This document shows, in pieces, positions 31,548 to 40,295 of a stretch of 64,000 bases of DNA. The stretch's first letter is position 1, and each line of letters opens with the position of its first letter. The notes under the pieces are model-generated. The model saw nothing but the letters and a program-made list of their open reading frames with translations. It was not told the origin of the DNA and ran no database searches. The position numbers and the translations under genes were made by a program. The stretch is from Curtobacterium sp. MCBA15_008 (GTDB lineage Bacteria; Actinomycetota; Actinomycetes; Actinomycetales; Microbacteriaceae), in contig NZ_MJGN01000075.1 of the NCBI RefSeq assembly GCF_001865065.1, forward strand, positions 62,001 through 126,000, in the 5' to 3' direction.

Positions 31548-33826
31548 CGGATCCACGGTACGGCTCCGTCCGCGTCGGTGACGCGCACACGCTGCGCGTC
31601 GCCCGGCGGGTCGAGCTGGTCGGCGGTCCAGCAGTCCAGCTCGAGCGGTGTGGCCAGGGGGCGGAGGTCGCTCCCCCAGGTGCCGAGGGCCTCGGCGTCG
31701 AGCACGAACGAGGACGCGACCGCCCCCGCCGGCGGCACGTCGACGGTCAGCAGGGCGAGGAGCACCCGCCGTCGTGGTCGCACCCCCGGTTCGCGTCGCC
31801 GCCCCCAGAGCGGGACCGACACCCGTCGGTGCACGGGGGACGCGTTGGTGACGGTGACCGGCACGCGGACCGTCCCACCGGCCTGGAGGCGCGACACCGT
31901 GATCGCGTCGGTCGCCTCCCCGAGTGCCACGTCCACTGCCCGCCCCGGCCCCGGCAGGCCGGTCACGGTGTTCGGGGCGGTGACGTCGACGTACCCGCGC
32001 GCGGTCTCGAGTCGTTCGTCGTGCGCGACGGGCACGACCCCGTCGGCTCCGGGCCAGGTCGCCGGCAGCCGTCCCTCGGCGGGCGCCCCGAAGAGCACGT
32101 CGACGACCGCGGCGCCGCCCGTGGGACCGGGGAACGGCACGACGAGGACGGCGTCGGCGAACGCCCGGACCTCGGTGAGGACCCGGGGTCGGCCGTCGAC
32201 CACGACCGCGACGACCGGCAGACCAGAGGCGTGCGCGCGCCGGAGCACGGCGAGCTGCGCCTCCGGGACCGCGACGGACGCCAGGTCGACGCCCTCACCG
32301 TTGGTGGTGTCCGGCGCCGGGCCGCTCACCGCCCCGTTGTCCTCGAAGCCGTCGTCGTAGGCGCGGCGGCTCGACCCGCCGAGCACCACGACGGCGACGT
32401 CCGCCCCGGTGAGTGCCGAGGCGACCGCGGCGTCGGAGTCCGGCAGGGGGTGTCGGAGGCGACTGCCCGCGGTGTGGCGGACCCGGTCGGGGCCGAGCCG
32501 CGCCTCCAGGGCGGAGCGGACGGTGGACGTCCCCGGGTCGGGCGCCGGTCGCGGCGGCGAGTAGTCGCCGAGCAGGGCGTCGACGTCGTCGGCGTTGGGT
32601 CCGAGCAGGGCGACGGTCGAGTCCGGTGCCAGCGGCAGCGCACGGGTGTCGAGCGCGACCACCGCGCGTCGGGCGGCCCGGTCGGCGAGCACCGCGGTGG
32701 CACGCTCCCGCGCCGGGTCGTGTACGGGCGGGACGGGCGGGCCGCCGAGCAGCCCGACCCGTTCCTTCAGGGCGAGCACCCGGCCGACCGCGCGGTCGAG
32801 GTCGGCAAGGTCGACGAGCCCACGGTCGAGGGCCTCGTCGAGGTGGGTGTACGCCTCGTCCCACAGGCTCAGGTCGACCCCTGCCCGCAGCGCGACGGCC
32901 GCGGCGGTCGCGGGGTCGGGGGTGGTGTCGCGCAGGCGGTCGATCGCGGTGCCGTCGGCCATCACCAGGCCGTCCCAGCCCCACCCGTCGCGGACGGTGT
33001 CGGTGAGGAGCTCGCGGTTGCCGCAGCAGGGCACGCCGTCGACGTCGTTGTAGGCGGCCATGAACCCGGCGACGTGCTCCGCGGCGGCGGCGTGGGCCGG
33101 CGCCAGGTGCACCTCGGCGAGTTCCCGACGACCGATCGGCGCACCGGACCCGTTGCGGCCGCCGATGCCGGCGCCCTGTCCGGCGAGGTGCTTCGCGACG
33201 ACGGCCACGTGCTGCTGGTCGATCGGTCCGGCACCGCCGCCCTGCATGCCCCGGACGGTCGCGCGCACCATGATCGCGGCGAGCCGGGCGTCCTCCGACC
33301 AGCATTCCTCGGCGCGGCCCCACCGCGGGTCGCGGAGCACGTCGAGCCCGGACACGAGCGCCACGTGGGTGCCGCGGGCCCGCACCTCGGCGGCGACGGC
33401 GGCGGCGAGTTCCTCGACGAGTTCGGCGTCCATCGCGGCGCCGAGCGCGAGGTTCACCGGCACGGTGGTGCCGCCGAGCGCCTGCAGGCCGTGCGGGACC
33501 TCCTCGACGAACAGGGTCGGGACGGCCCCGTCGCTGTGGGCGACCACGTGGTCCTGGACCGCGGCGTAGGCCTCGGCCGAGCGTTCCGGCGGGATCCCGT
33601 TGCCCCAGTGCACGCCCGACCACGGGTCGGCGCGGAGGACGCCGTACACCGCCCCGATGCCGCCCCACCGGTCGACCTCGGCCCGCAGCACGTCGGTGAT
33701 CCGCGGGCGGCCGTCGACCCAGCGGACGGCCTCCCACCCCTTCAGCCGCTGGTTGACCTGGCCGATCCGGGCTCGGACGTCGAGCATGGTCGGGGTGGTC
33801 GGGGTGATCGGGGTGATCGGGGTCAT
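31544..33826 (-). CDS. GH3 beta-glycosidase
   Basis: A 760-residue family 3 glycoside hydrolase. The N-terminal barrel has LQALGGTTVPVNLALGA, DPRWGRAEECWSED, AKHLAGQGAG and the nucleophile region GLVMADGTAIDRL; the C-terminal domain has VAVVVLGGSSR and VLFGAPAEGRLPATWP, and a fibronectin-like part follows. It removes terminal beta-linked glucose or related sugars. ATG 33826 overlaps the permease stop (ATGA); the first 13 residues come from a 9-base tandem repeat (TPITPITPTTPT), so Met at 33787 is a possible start. It is cytoplasmic. Sugar preference is not readable. Confidence 0.88.
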   Translation of the reverse strand: MTPITPITPTTPTMLDVRARIGQVNQRLKGWEAVRWVDGRPRITDVLRAEVDRWGGIGAVYGVLRADPWSGVHWGNGIPPERSAEAYAAVQDHVVAHSDGAVPTLFVEEVPHGLQALGGTTVPVNLALGAAMDAELVEELAAAVAAEVRARGTHVALVSGLDVLRDPRWGRAEECWSEDARLAAIMVRATVRGMQGGGAGPIDQQHVAVVAKHLAGQGAGIGGRNGSGAPIGRRELAEVHLAPAHAAAAEHVAGFMAAYNDVDGVPCCGNRELLTDTVRDGWGWDGLVMADGTAIDRLRDTTPDPATAAAVALRAGVDLSLWDEAYTHLDEALDRGLVDLADLDRAVGRVLALKERVGLLGGPPVPPVHDPARERATAVLADRAARRAVVALDTRALPLAPDSTVALLGPNADDVDALLGDYSPPRPAPDPGTSTVRSALEARLGPDRVRHTAGSRLRHPLPDSDAAVASALTGADVAVVVLGGSSRRAYDDGFEDNGAVSGPAPDTTNGEGVDLASVAVPEAQLAVLRRAHASGLPVVAVVVDGRPRVLTEVRAFADAVLVVPFPGPTGGAAVVDVLFGAPAEGRLPATWPGADGVVPVAHDERLETARGYVDVTAPNTVTGLPGPGRAVDVALGEATDAITVSRLQAGGTVRVPVTVTNASPVHRRVSVPLWGRRREPGVRPRRRVLLALLTVDVPPAGAVASSFVLDAEALGTWGSDLRPLATPLELDCWTADQLDPPGDAQRVRVTDADGAVPWIR
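31883..31893. repeat. CTGGAGGCGCG inside the GH3 gene
   Basis: Exact dispersed 11-mer, with a second inverted copy at 32499-32509 in the same gene. Confidence 0.45.
32499..32509. repeat. CGCGCCTCCAG inside the GH3 gene
   Basis: Inverse copy of the dispersed 11-mer in coding sequence. Confidence 0.45.
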
Positions 33827-34677
33827 CCCTTGATCGCCCCGGACACGAGCGCGCGTTGCATCTGCCGCTGCAGGATCGTGTAGACGAGGTACACCGGCAG
33901 CAGCGTGAACAGGGTGCCGGCCATGAGCATGCCGTAGTTCGTCCCCGCGTCGACCTTGAGCGTCGGCAGCGCGACCTGGATCGTGCGCTGCGCGGTGTCC
34001 GGCCCGATCAGCACCAGGGCGTACAGGTACTCGTTCCAGAACGACAGGAAGTTGAGCAGCAGCACCGTGGCGATGCCGGGGATGCAGATCGGCAGGTACA
34101 CCTGCCGCATCACCTGCCACGGGGACGCGCCGTCCATCGACGCCGCTTCCTCGAGTTCGCGCGGGATCGTGCGCATGAACTGGGTGAGGATGACGATCGC
34201 CAGGGGCATCGCCGTCGCGGGCAGGAGCAGGACGAGGAACGTCCGGGTGTGGAACAGCCCCATCCCCGCGGCGAGCAGGAACGTCGGGAAGAGCGCGGCG
34301 AACGACGGGATGAGGAACCCGAGGGAGAACAGCCCCTCGACCACCTTCCCGGCGCGGCCGGTGGCCCGTGCGAGGGCGAACGACGCCGGCAGGGCCAGCA
34401 GGAGGGTGAGGACGAGCGCCGCCACCGTCGTGATCGCCGAGTTCGCGATCGCCGTGCCGAGGGACGCCTGTCGGATCGCGTCGGCGAAGTTGCCGAGGTC
34501 CCACGACGCCGGCAGCGCCAACGGGGACTCGAAGATGCCGTCGTTGTCCTTGAAGGACGAGACGACGAAGTAGTAGAACGGCAGGATCAGCAGCGCCGCG
34601 TAGATCCACGCCACGGTGCCGCTCGTGATGGAGCCGATCCGGTCGCGGAGCTTGGTGCCGGGGGTCGCTTTCGCCAT
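33823..34677 (-). CDS. Sugar ABC transporter permease (MalG/ThuG type)
   Basis: A 284-residue inner-membrane permease with six hydrophobic segments and the docking loop EEAASMDGASPWQVMRQVYLP. FYYFVVSSFKDNDGIF after the first segment is typical of MalG-type CUT1 permeases. GGGAGG lies 5 bases before ATG 34677. It pairs with the next permease and the binding lipoprotein; the CUT1 ATPase is not encoded here and is usually a shared MsmK-type protein elsewhere. The substrate is probably a mannose- or glucose-containing oligosaccharide, judged from GH neighbours. Confidence 0.9.
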   Translation of the reverse strand: MAKATPGTKLRDRIGSITSGTVAWIYAALLILPFYYFVVSSFKDNDGIFESPLALPASWDLGNFADAIRQASLGTAIANSAITTVAALVLTLLLALPASFALARATGRAGKVVEGLFSLGFLIPSFAALFPTFLLAAGMGLFHTRTFLVLLLPATAMPLAIVILTQFMRTIPRELEEAASMDGASPWQVMRQVYLPICIPGIATVLLLNFLSFWNEYLYALVLIGPDTAQRTIQVALPTLKVDAGTNYGMLMAGTLFTLLPVYLVYTILQRQMQRALVSGAIKG

Positions 34678-34691
34678 GGTGGCCTCCCTGG

Positions 34692-35627
34692 TCAGTGCGT
34701 CTTGCGCAGGACGCGGCGGATGATGAACATGCCCACGAGGCCGAACACGAAGAGGACGACCCCGACCGCCTGGCTGTAGCCGAGGTCGGTGTCCACGAAG
34801 GCCTTTTGGTACACGAGGTACGACAGCGTCGTGGTCGCCGTGCCCGGGCCGCCCTGGGTGAGCAGCAGGACGTTCTGCGCCGAGCTGAAGAGCATCGAGA
34901 GGAACTGCAGCATCGCCACGACGCCGATGAAGTCACGGGCGATCGGCCAGTAGACGCCCCACGCCAGCCGCCACGACCCGGCGCCGTCCATCCGCGCCGC
35001 CTGCACCACCTCGCCGTCGACCCCGTCGAGGCGCGACGCGATGAGCACGGCCGAGTAGCCGATGCCCGCCCACAGGTCGACGACGATGAGCGCGCCGAGG
35101 GCGGTGGACGGGTCGGCCAGCCAGGCCTTCCCACCGATCCCGACGGTCTCGAGCACCCCGTTCACGAGCCCGTCCGGGTTGAGCATCGCGTAGAACATCA
35201 TCGCGGTCGCCGGCGCCGAGATGAGCGCGGGGATGAAGAGCAGGTACCGGAGCACACGGTGTCCGCGGGGCTTCTGCACCACGTGGAAGGCGAGCAGGAA
35301 CGCGAGCACGATCATGATCGGCAGACCGACGACGATCTGCACGGAGCTGTTCCGGACGGCCGCCCAGAACGTCTCGTCCGAGAACAGCACCCGGAAGTTG
35401 TCGAGGCCGGCGAAGGTCGGGCTGACGAGCATGCCCGGCCAGCTCAGGAAGGCGATCACGATCATCGCCACGACGGGCCCGATCATGAACAGGCCGTACC
35501 AGGCGAGCGCCGGGATCGCGAAGGTCGGGAAGCTGCCCCGGGCGGTGCCGACCGCGGTGCGCCGACGGGGTGGGCGGGGTGGTGCGCCGGCGGACCGGAC
35601 GGGTGGTTCCTCGACGAGCACTGCCAT
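34692..35627 (-). CDS. Sugar ABC transporter permease (MalF/ThuF type)
   Basis: A 311-residue permease with six membrane segments after a basic, Pro-rich N-terminal tail. The docking loop reads EVVQAARMDGAGSWRLAWGVYWP and LLLTQGGPGTATTTLSYLVY is the family signature near the C-terminus. It is encoded between the binding protein and the MalG-type permease, 14 bases before the latter. GGAG precedes the ATG. It forms the second half of the translocation channel. Confidence 0.9.
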   Translation of the reverse strand: MAVLVEEPPVRSAGAPPRPPRRRTAVGTARGSFPTFAIPALAWYGLFMIGPVVAMIVIAFLSWPGMLVSPTFAGLDNFRVLFSDETFWAAVRNSSVQIVVGLPIMIVLAFLLAFHVVQKPRGHRVLRYLLFIPALISAPATAMMFYAMLNPDGLVNGVLETVGIGGKAWLADPSTALGALIVVDLWAGIGYSAVLIASRLDGVDGEVVQAARMDGAGSWRLAWGVYWPIARDFIGVVAMLQFLSMLFSSAQNVLLLTQGGPGTATTTLSYLVYQKAFVDTDLGYSQAVGVVLFVFGLVGMFIIRRVLRKTH

Positions 35628-35674
35628 GGGGAGCTCCTAGCGGGACGGGTGGGGCTGCTGGGGACCGGTGCGGC

Positions 35675-36964
35675 TCAGGCGGCCGTGTAGGCCCGTTCGA
35701 ACAGGTCGATGATCCGTTCGGCCGAGGTGCCGGTGCCGTACGCGAGCGAGGTCGCGCGGATCATCGGTTCGTACGCCGAGTCGGGCACGAGCAGGTCGGG
35801 GAGCATCACCGGCGTGACCTGGTCGTCGGTGAGCTTCGACGCCTGGGCGACCAGCGGGAAGTCGCGGCTGACGGTGTCCGTGACGCGGCTCATGTCGCGA
35901 CCGGAGTCGAGGATGAACTCGCTCGTCACGGCGGCCGAGTAGAGGTACTGCACGAACGGCTTGATGAGGTCGAGCTTGTCGCGGCCGTTCTCGCTGATCC
36001 AGATGCCGTGCCCGTTGTAGCTCTTGATGACGCTCGGGTGGGCGATCGCCGCATGCTGGGACGGCACCGGCCAGCCGCCGACGGTGACCTCCTTCGCCCG
36101 CTCCTTCGACACGAGCGCGAGGGCCGACGACATCGCGGGGACGATCGCGGCCTTGCGGGTGTTGAACTGCGTCAGCTCGGAGTCCGAGGTGAAGCCCTGG
36201 ACGGAGTCGACGAAGACCCCGGCGTCGCGGAGCTCGACGAAGTGCTCGACCCCGCGGACGGCCCCGGCGCTCTCGGAGATCTTGCCGGTGGAGAACACCG
36301 TCGTGGCCTCGTCCTGCGAGACGAACCCCTGGATGACCTGCATCAGCAGCTTCTGTCCGCTCCAGTCCGACCCGCCGACCGTCACGGGCCCGATCCCGGC
36401 GGCACGCAGCCGGTCCGCCGCGGCGATGAGCTGGTCGGAGGTGGTGGGGATCTCGCTCACCCCGGCCTGCTCGAGCAGCGCGGTGTTGTACGACACCGGC
36501 CAGTTCGTCCGGGTGAAGGGGAACGCCCGGACCCGCCCCTCGGAGTCGGTCCACTCGTCGATCGCCTCGGGGATGATCAGGTCGCGCAGGCCCCACTCGT
36601 CGAGGTACCGGTTCACTGGGAGCGTGGCGTGCTCTCCGGTCCACGAGAGCGTCCGACCGACCATGTTGACGATCGCGACGTCCGCTTCCTTGCCGGCGAG
36701 CGAGCTGGTCTCGAACACGATCGGCAGGTCCGACCCGTTCGAGAGCAGTGCGACGTCGCGATCGGTCCGGCGGCGGTAGGCGGCGACGACGTCCGTGAAC
36801 GTCTGCGCCCCGGCGACCGCGCCGCTGAGCTGGGTGTGCACGCTGAGGGTCCCCGGCCCGCTCGAGGCCGGGGTGAGCGCGCTGCACCCGGCGAGGATCG
36901 GCGCGAGGAGCCCGGCGCCGAGGCCGGCTCCGAGGAGGGTGCGCCTGCTGATGCCGTCCGTCAC
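35675..36964 (-). CDS. Sugar ABC transporter substrate-binding lipoprotein
   Basis: A 429-residue CUT1 binding protein with a combined TAT/lipoprotein signal (ISRRTLLGAGLGAG, then LAGCSA, Cys27). The mature part shows the type 1 extracellular solute-binding fold: VRAFPFTRTNWPVSYNTALL and ATTVFSTGKISESAGAV. It delivers oligosaccharide to the two permeases encoded next. GTG 36964 has GGAGG nearby. It is the first gene of the minus-strand operon, and its promoter region carries two LacI-type operators. Confidence 0.9.
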   Translation of the reverse strand: MTDGISRRTLLGAGLGAGLLAPILAGCSALTPASSGPGTLSVHTQLSGAVAGAQTFTDVVAAYRRRTDRDVALLSNGSDLPIVFETSSLAGKEADVAIVNMVGRTLSWTGEHATLPVNRYLDEWGLRDLIIPEAIDEWTDSEGRVRAFPFTRTNWPVSYNTALLEQAGVSEIPTTSDQLIAAADRLRAAGIGPVTVGGSDWSGQKLLMQVIQGFVSQDEATTVFSTGKISESAGAVRGVEHFVELRDAGVFVDSVQGFTSDSELTQFNTRKAAIVPAMSSALALVSKERAKEVTVGGWPVPSQHAAIAHPSVIKSYNGHGIWISENGRDKLDLIKPFVQYLYSAAVTSEFILDSGRDMSRVTDTVSRDFPLVAQASKLTDDQVTPVMLPDLLVPDSAYEPMIRATSLAYGTGTSAERIIDLFERAYTAA

Positions 36965-37010
36965 GGTGCCTCCCTGGCAGTGGTCGGTGGAGCGGTTCGC
37001 GATGCGTTTG

Positions 37011-37024
37011 GTACAGCGGTGTAC
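37011..37024. promoter_or_regulatory. LacI-type operator 1 (GTACAGCGGTGTAC)
   Basis: Near-palindrome with central CG in the divergent promoter region between the sugar-transport operon and the lacI-like gene. Shares GTAMAGCGGTRTAC with operator 2, in the opposite orientation. Confidence 0.6.
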
Positions 37025-37041
37025 TTCAGGTGACGAGCAAC

Positions 37042-37055
37042 GTATACCGCTTTAC
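37042..37055. promoter_or_regulatory. LacI-type operator 2 (GTATACCGCTTTAC)
   Basis: Reverse complement GTAAAGCGGTATAC matches operator 1. It overlaps the -35 hexamer TTTACA of the lacI-like gene, implying autoregulation. Confidence 0.6.
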
Positions 37056-37079
37056 ACGAATGGGTCAACCCTCTAGTCT
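37051..37079 (+). promoter_or_regulatory. Promoter of the lacI-like gene
   Basis: TTTACA (37051-37056), 17 bases, TAGTCT (37074-37079), then 7 bases to ATG 37087: a leaderless transcript. Confidence 0.6.
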
Positions 37080-37086
37080 CGACGGC

Positions 37087-38178
37087 ATGAGCGACACCAC
37101 CGCCGGAGCCGTCGACCGTCGTCGCGTGACGATCGCGCAGGTCGCCAAGCGGGCCGGCGTCTCGACCTCGGCCGTCTCGCACGTGTTCAACGGGCGCCCG
37201 AACGTCTCCGCCGCCACGGCCGCGCGGATCCGGAAGGCCGCCGACGACCTGAACTGGCGGCCGAACCTGGCGAGCCGGAAGCTCTCGGGCAGCGCCGGCC
37301 GGAGCCTCGGGCTCGTGCTCGCCCGATCGCGCGACACCTTCCAGCGCGACCCGTTCACGATGCGGCTCATCGCGGGGCTCACCGAGCCGCTCGCCGCGAT
37401 CGGCTGGTCCCTGTCGATGACCCTGGTGCGCGCCGAGGACGAGGCCGAGGTCTACCGCCAGTGGTGGACCGAGCAGCGCGTCGACGGCTTCCTGCTCGTC
37501 GACGTCCGCACCGACGACCCGCGCACCTCGCTGCTGCAGCACCTGTCCGCGCCCGCCGTCATGCTCGGCTCCCCCGTCCCCGGCAGCACGATCCCCGCCG
37601 TCACCGTGGGCGACGCCGATGCGACCGAGGCGCTGCTCGACCACCTCGGGGCGCTCGGGCACCGGCGGATCGCCCGCGTCGGCGACGGACCGACCCTCGC
37701 GCACACCGGTTCCCGCGACGCGCGCTTCACGGCGGCGGCCGGCCGTCGGGGCGTCGACGCCCTCGTGCTCGACTGGCGGGCCCACGCCGAGGACCCGGTC
37801 GCCGACCTCCTCGGCCGCCTCGACGGGGCCACCGCCATCGTCCTCGACGGCGAGGCGATCGCGGCCGAGGTCATCGCCCACGCGCCCGAACTCGGGGTCC
37901 GCATCCCCGACGACCTCTCCGTCGTCGCGTGGGAGGACTCGTGGGTGTCGTCGATCGTCCGCCCCACCCTCACCGCGCTGGACGCCCCCGTCGAGGAGTC
38001 CGCACGCACCGCCGTGGCCCTGGTCGAGCGGCTGGTCCGCGGCGACGAGGTCACCGACGCCGAGGTGAGCGGCCGTGCGCTGCACGTGCGGGGCTCGAGC
38101 GGTCCCGCTCCGTCCGTCGCACCCACCACCACGCCCACCCAGGCCACCCGGGCCACCCCGACCGAGGGAGACCGATGA
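37087..38178 (+). CDS. LacI-family transcriptional regulator of the mannoside locus
   Basis: A 363-residue LacI-family repressor. VTIAQVAKRAGVSTSAVSHV is the helix-turn-helix (residues 14-33), followed by the hinge and minor-groove helix NLASRKLSG and a periplasmic-binding-like sensor domain. It stands divergent from the ABC-GH operon with two operators in between, and its ATGA overlap places the GH5 gene under the same control. The tail (PSVAPTTTPTQATRAT) is a disordered extension. The inducer is probably a mono- or disaccharide released by the locus. Confidence 0.9.
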   Translation: MSDTTAGAVDRRRVTIAQVAKRAGVSTSAVSHVFNGRPNVSAATAARIRKAADDLNWRPNLASRKLSGSAGRSLGLVLARSRDTFQRDPFTMRLIAGLTEPLAAIGWSLSMTLVRAEDEAEVYRQWWTEQRVDGFLLVDVRTDDPRTSLLQHLSAPAVMLGSPVPGSTIPAVTVGDADATEALLDHLGALGHRRIARVGDGPTLAHTGSRDARFTAAAGRRGVDALVLDWRAHAEDPVADLLGRLDGATAIVLDGEAIAAEVIAHAPELGVRIPDDLSVVAWEDSWVSSIVRPTLTALDAPVEESARTAVALVERLVRGDEVTDAEVSGRALHVRGSSGPAPSVAPTTTPTQATRATPTEGDR

Positions 38179-39419
38179 CCACCGCCACCCGCTTCGGCGT
38201 GAACTACGTGCCGTCCACGGACTGGATGTTCCAGTGGCAGTCCGTCGACGTCGACGTCGTCCGGCGTGACCTCGAGGCCGTCGCCGGGCTCGGGCTCGAC
38301 CACGTCCGCCTGTTCCCGCTCTGGCCGACGCTGCAGCCGAACCGGACGCTGATCCGCCGCCGTGCCCTCGACGACGTCGCCGCCGTGGTGGACGTCGCCG
38401 CCGAGTTCGGGCTCGACGCCAGCGTGGACGTGGTCCAGGGGCACATGTCGGGGTTCGACTTCGTGCCCGCGTGGCTCGTGAACTGGCACGACGGCAACAT
38501 GTTCACCGACCAGCCGGCGATCGACGCGCAGGCGGCCCTCGTCGCCGCGGTCTACGACGCCGTCCGCGACCGCCCGAACTTCACCGGCCTGACGCTCGGC
38601 AACGAGGTCAACCAGTTCCAGCCGCCGAACCCCGCCGCGATGCCGGCCGACACCCCGCAGGTGACGCACTGGCTCCGGTCGCTGCTCGAGGCGCCACGCG
38701 ACAAGGACCCGCGCCACGTCGTCACGCACAGCGAGAACGACCACCTCTGGTACCGCGACGGGCACCCGTTCGTGCCCGCGCACGCGAGTCGACTCGGTGA
38801 CGTCACGACGGTGCACTCGTGGATCTTCAACGGCGTCGCAGACCGGTACGGGCCCCTGTCGGACGAGTCCGTCCGGCACGCCGAGTGGATGATCGAGCTC
38901 GCCCGCGCCTTCGCCACCGACCTCGAGCGTCCGGTCTGGCTGCAGGAGGTCGGCGCGCCGGACCGGCACCTCGCCGAAGCGGACATGCCCGAGTTCCTCG
39001 AACGCACGGTCGCGGCGGCGCTCACCAGCGAGCGGCTGCACGCCGTGACCTGGTGGTGCTCGCACGACGTCTCGCGGGAGCTCGGCGACTTCAAGGACCT
39101 CGAGTACTCACTCGGCCTGATCGACGTCGACAACCGGGTGAAACCGCTGGGCCGTCGCTACGCCGAGGTCGTCGCCGACGCCCGACGGTCGACCCCGGCA
39201 CCGACCGTCCGCACCGCGGCGGTGGTCGTCGAGGTGGACGGCGACGACCTGCCGCTCCGACGGGGTGACCTCGCCCCGGGCGGTGTCGTCTTCGAGCGCT
39301 GGCACCGCCTCCGGGCCGCCGGCGAGGCCGTGACCGTGGTGACCAGCCGCACCGCGGCAGACCCGGCGGCGCTGGCCGAGCGCGGTGTGACGCGGGTGGT
39401 CGAGGCCGCGGCGGTCTGA
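38175..39419 (+). CDS. GH5-like glycoside hydrolase
   Basis: A 414-residue TIM-barrel glycosidase of clan GH-A, GH5/mannanase-like. FGVNYVPSTDW at the start, HVRLFPLWPTLQPN, the acid/base Glu in GLTLGNEVNQF near residue 145 and the nucleophile Glu in VWLQEVGAPDR near residue 260 are as expected. No signal peptide is present, so it works on imported material, perhaps as a beta-mannosidase on N-glycan cores. ATG 38175 overlaps the lacI stop (ATGA). The last 60 residues are outside the barrel. Confidence 0.82.
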   Translation: MTTATRFGVNYVPSTDWMFQWQSVDVDVVRRDLEAVAGLGLDHVRLFPLWPTLQPNRTLIRRRALDDVAAVVDVAAEFGLDASVDVVQGHMSGFDFVPAWLVNWHDGNMFTDQPAIDAQAALVAAVYDAVRDRPNFTGLTLGNEVNQFQPPNPAAMPADTPQVTHWLRSLLEAPRDKDPRHVVTHSENDHLWYRDGHPFVPAHASRLGDVTTVHSWIFNGVADRYGPLSDESVRHAEWMIELARAFATDLERPVWLQEVGAPDRHLAEADMPEFLERTVAAALTSERLHAVTWWCSHDVSRELGDFKDLEYSLGLIDVDNRVKPLGRRYAEVVADARRSTPAPTVRTAAVVVEVDGDDLPLRRGDLAPGGVVFERWHRLRAAGEAVTVVTSRTAADPAALAERGVTRVVEAAAV

Positions 39420-39430
39420 CGGGCGCGCGC

Positions 39431-39476
39431 CGCGCCTCCAGTCCGACAGGTGGTCCGGACCCGGCCTGGAGGCGCG
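39431..39476. terminator. CGCGCCTCCAG/CTGGAGGCGCG inverted repeat
   Basis: Exact 11-base arms at 39431-39441 and 39466-39476 with a 24-base loop, between convergent gene ends. Arm order is opposite to most family members. Confidence 0.55.
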
Positions 39477-39483
39477 ACCCACC

Positions 39484-40221
39484 TCAGTCCGTCAGCACCC
39501 GCTGGTACCGCAGCCAGTCCTCGCAGAGCCGCGTCCACCGGGACGTGTGCGGCTCGCGCACGGCGGTCCCGAGGCCGTGCCTGCCGTGCGGGAAGACGTG
39601 CACCTCGACCTCGACCTCGTTGCGGACGAGGGCGTCCGCGTAGGCGAGCGTGTTGGTCGCCCGGACGATCCGGTCGTCGGCGGTCGTCCACACGAACGTC
39701 GGGGGCGTCCGGGCGTCCACGCGGGTCTCCATCGAGAGCGCACGGCGCTCCCGCCAGCTCGGCGCGTCACCGAGCAGGCCGACCACGGGCCTCGGCCGGG
39801 TCGGCGCCTCCATGCTGATGACCGGGTAGGCCAGGACGCAGAACGCCGGCCGGTCGAGGTCCGGGTCGTCGATGCCGTTGGCGAGCGAGGCGGCCAGGTG
39901 TCCACCGGCGCTCGACCCGACGACGCCGACGCGGTCGGTGTCCACCTCGACGCCGGACCCGGGCGCTCCGGCGCGGAGCCACGCGAACACCCGCCGCGTC
40001 GCGTCGATCGGTGCGGGGTGCAGCGGACCGTCGAGGTCGGGCGTCCGGAGTGGGTACCGGAACAGGAAGGCGTGCACACCGACGCCGGCGAACCAGTCCG
40101 CCATCGGTTCCGAGCTCGCACGCCCGTGTTCCTCGTACCCGCCGCCGGGCAGGACGATGACCGCGGGCCGAGGACCCGGCAGCAGGGCCGGGTGGACGGT
40201 GACGTCGTCGGGCGTGCTCAT
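39484..40221 (-). CDS. Alpha/beta hydrolase, BD-FAE/carbohydrate-esterase-like
   Basis: A 245-residue cytoplasmic hydrolase. VIVLPGGGYEEHGR supplies the oxyanion hole, VGVVGSSAGGHLAASLA the nucleophile Ser (GxSxG), TADDRIV the Asp and FPHGRHGLG the His. The GGGY form is typical of BD-FAE-like esterases that deacylate acetylated or feruloylated sugars, which fits the neighbouring glycosidase locus. TAGGGT stands 7 bases before ATG 40221, so it has its own leaderless promoter. Confidence 0.85.
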   Translation of the reverse strand: MSTPDDVTVHPALLPGPRPAVIVLPGGGYEEHGRASSEPMADWFAGVGVHAFLFRYPLRTPDLDGPLHPAPIDATRRVFAWLRAGAPGSGVEVDTDRVGVVGSSAGGHLAASLANGIDDPDLDRPAFCVLAYPVISMEAPTRPRPVVGLLGDAPSWRERRALSMETRVDARTPPTFVWTTADDRIVRATNTLAYADALVRNEVEVEVHVFPHGRHGLGTAVREPHTSRWTRLCEDWLRYQRVLTD

Positions 40222-40228
40222 GCCGGCG

Positions 40229-40234
40229 ACCCTA
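40229..40234 (-). promoter_or_regulatory. -10 box (TAGGGT), leaderless start at 40221
   Basis: On the minus strand TAGGGT ends 7 bases before the ATG. Confidence 0.55.
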
Positions 40235-40295
40235 CTGACCTGCTGCCGTCGCTGCCGTCGCTGCCGCGGGGCTGCCGGTCCGCTGGGGAACCGGC

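Noticed and set aside
33784-33826. Short tandem repeats as a CRISPR-like array
   Set aside because: The units are 9 bases long and coding, with no spacers or cas genes. No CRISPR is present in the window.
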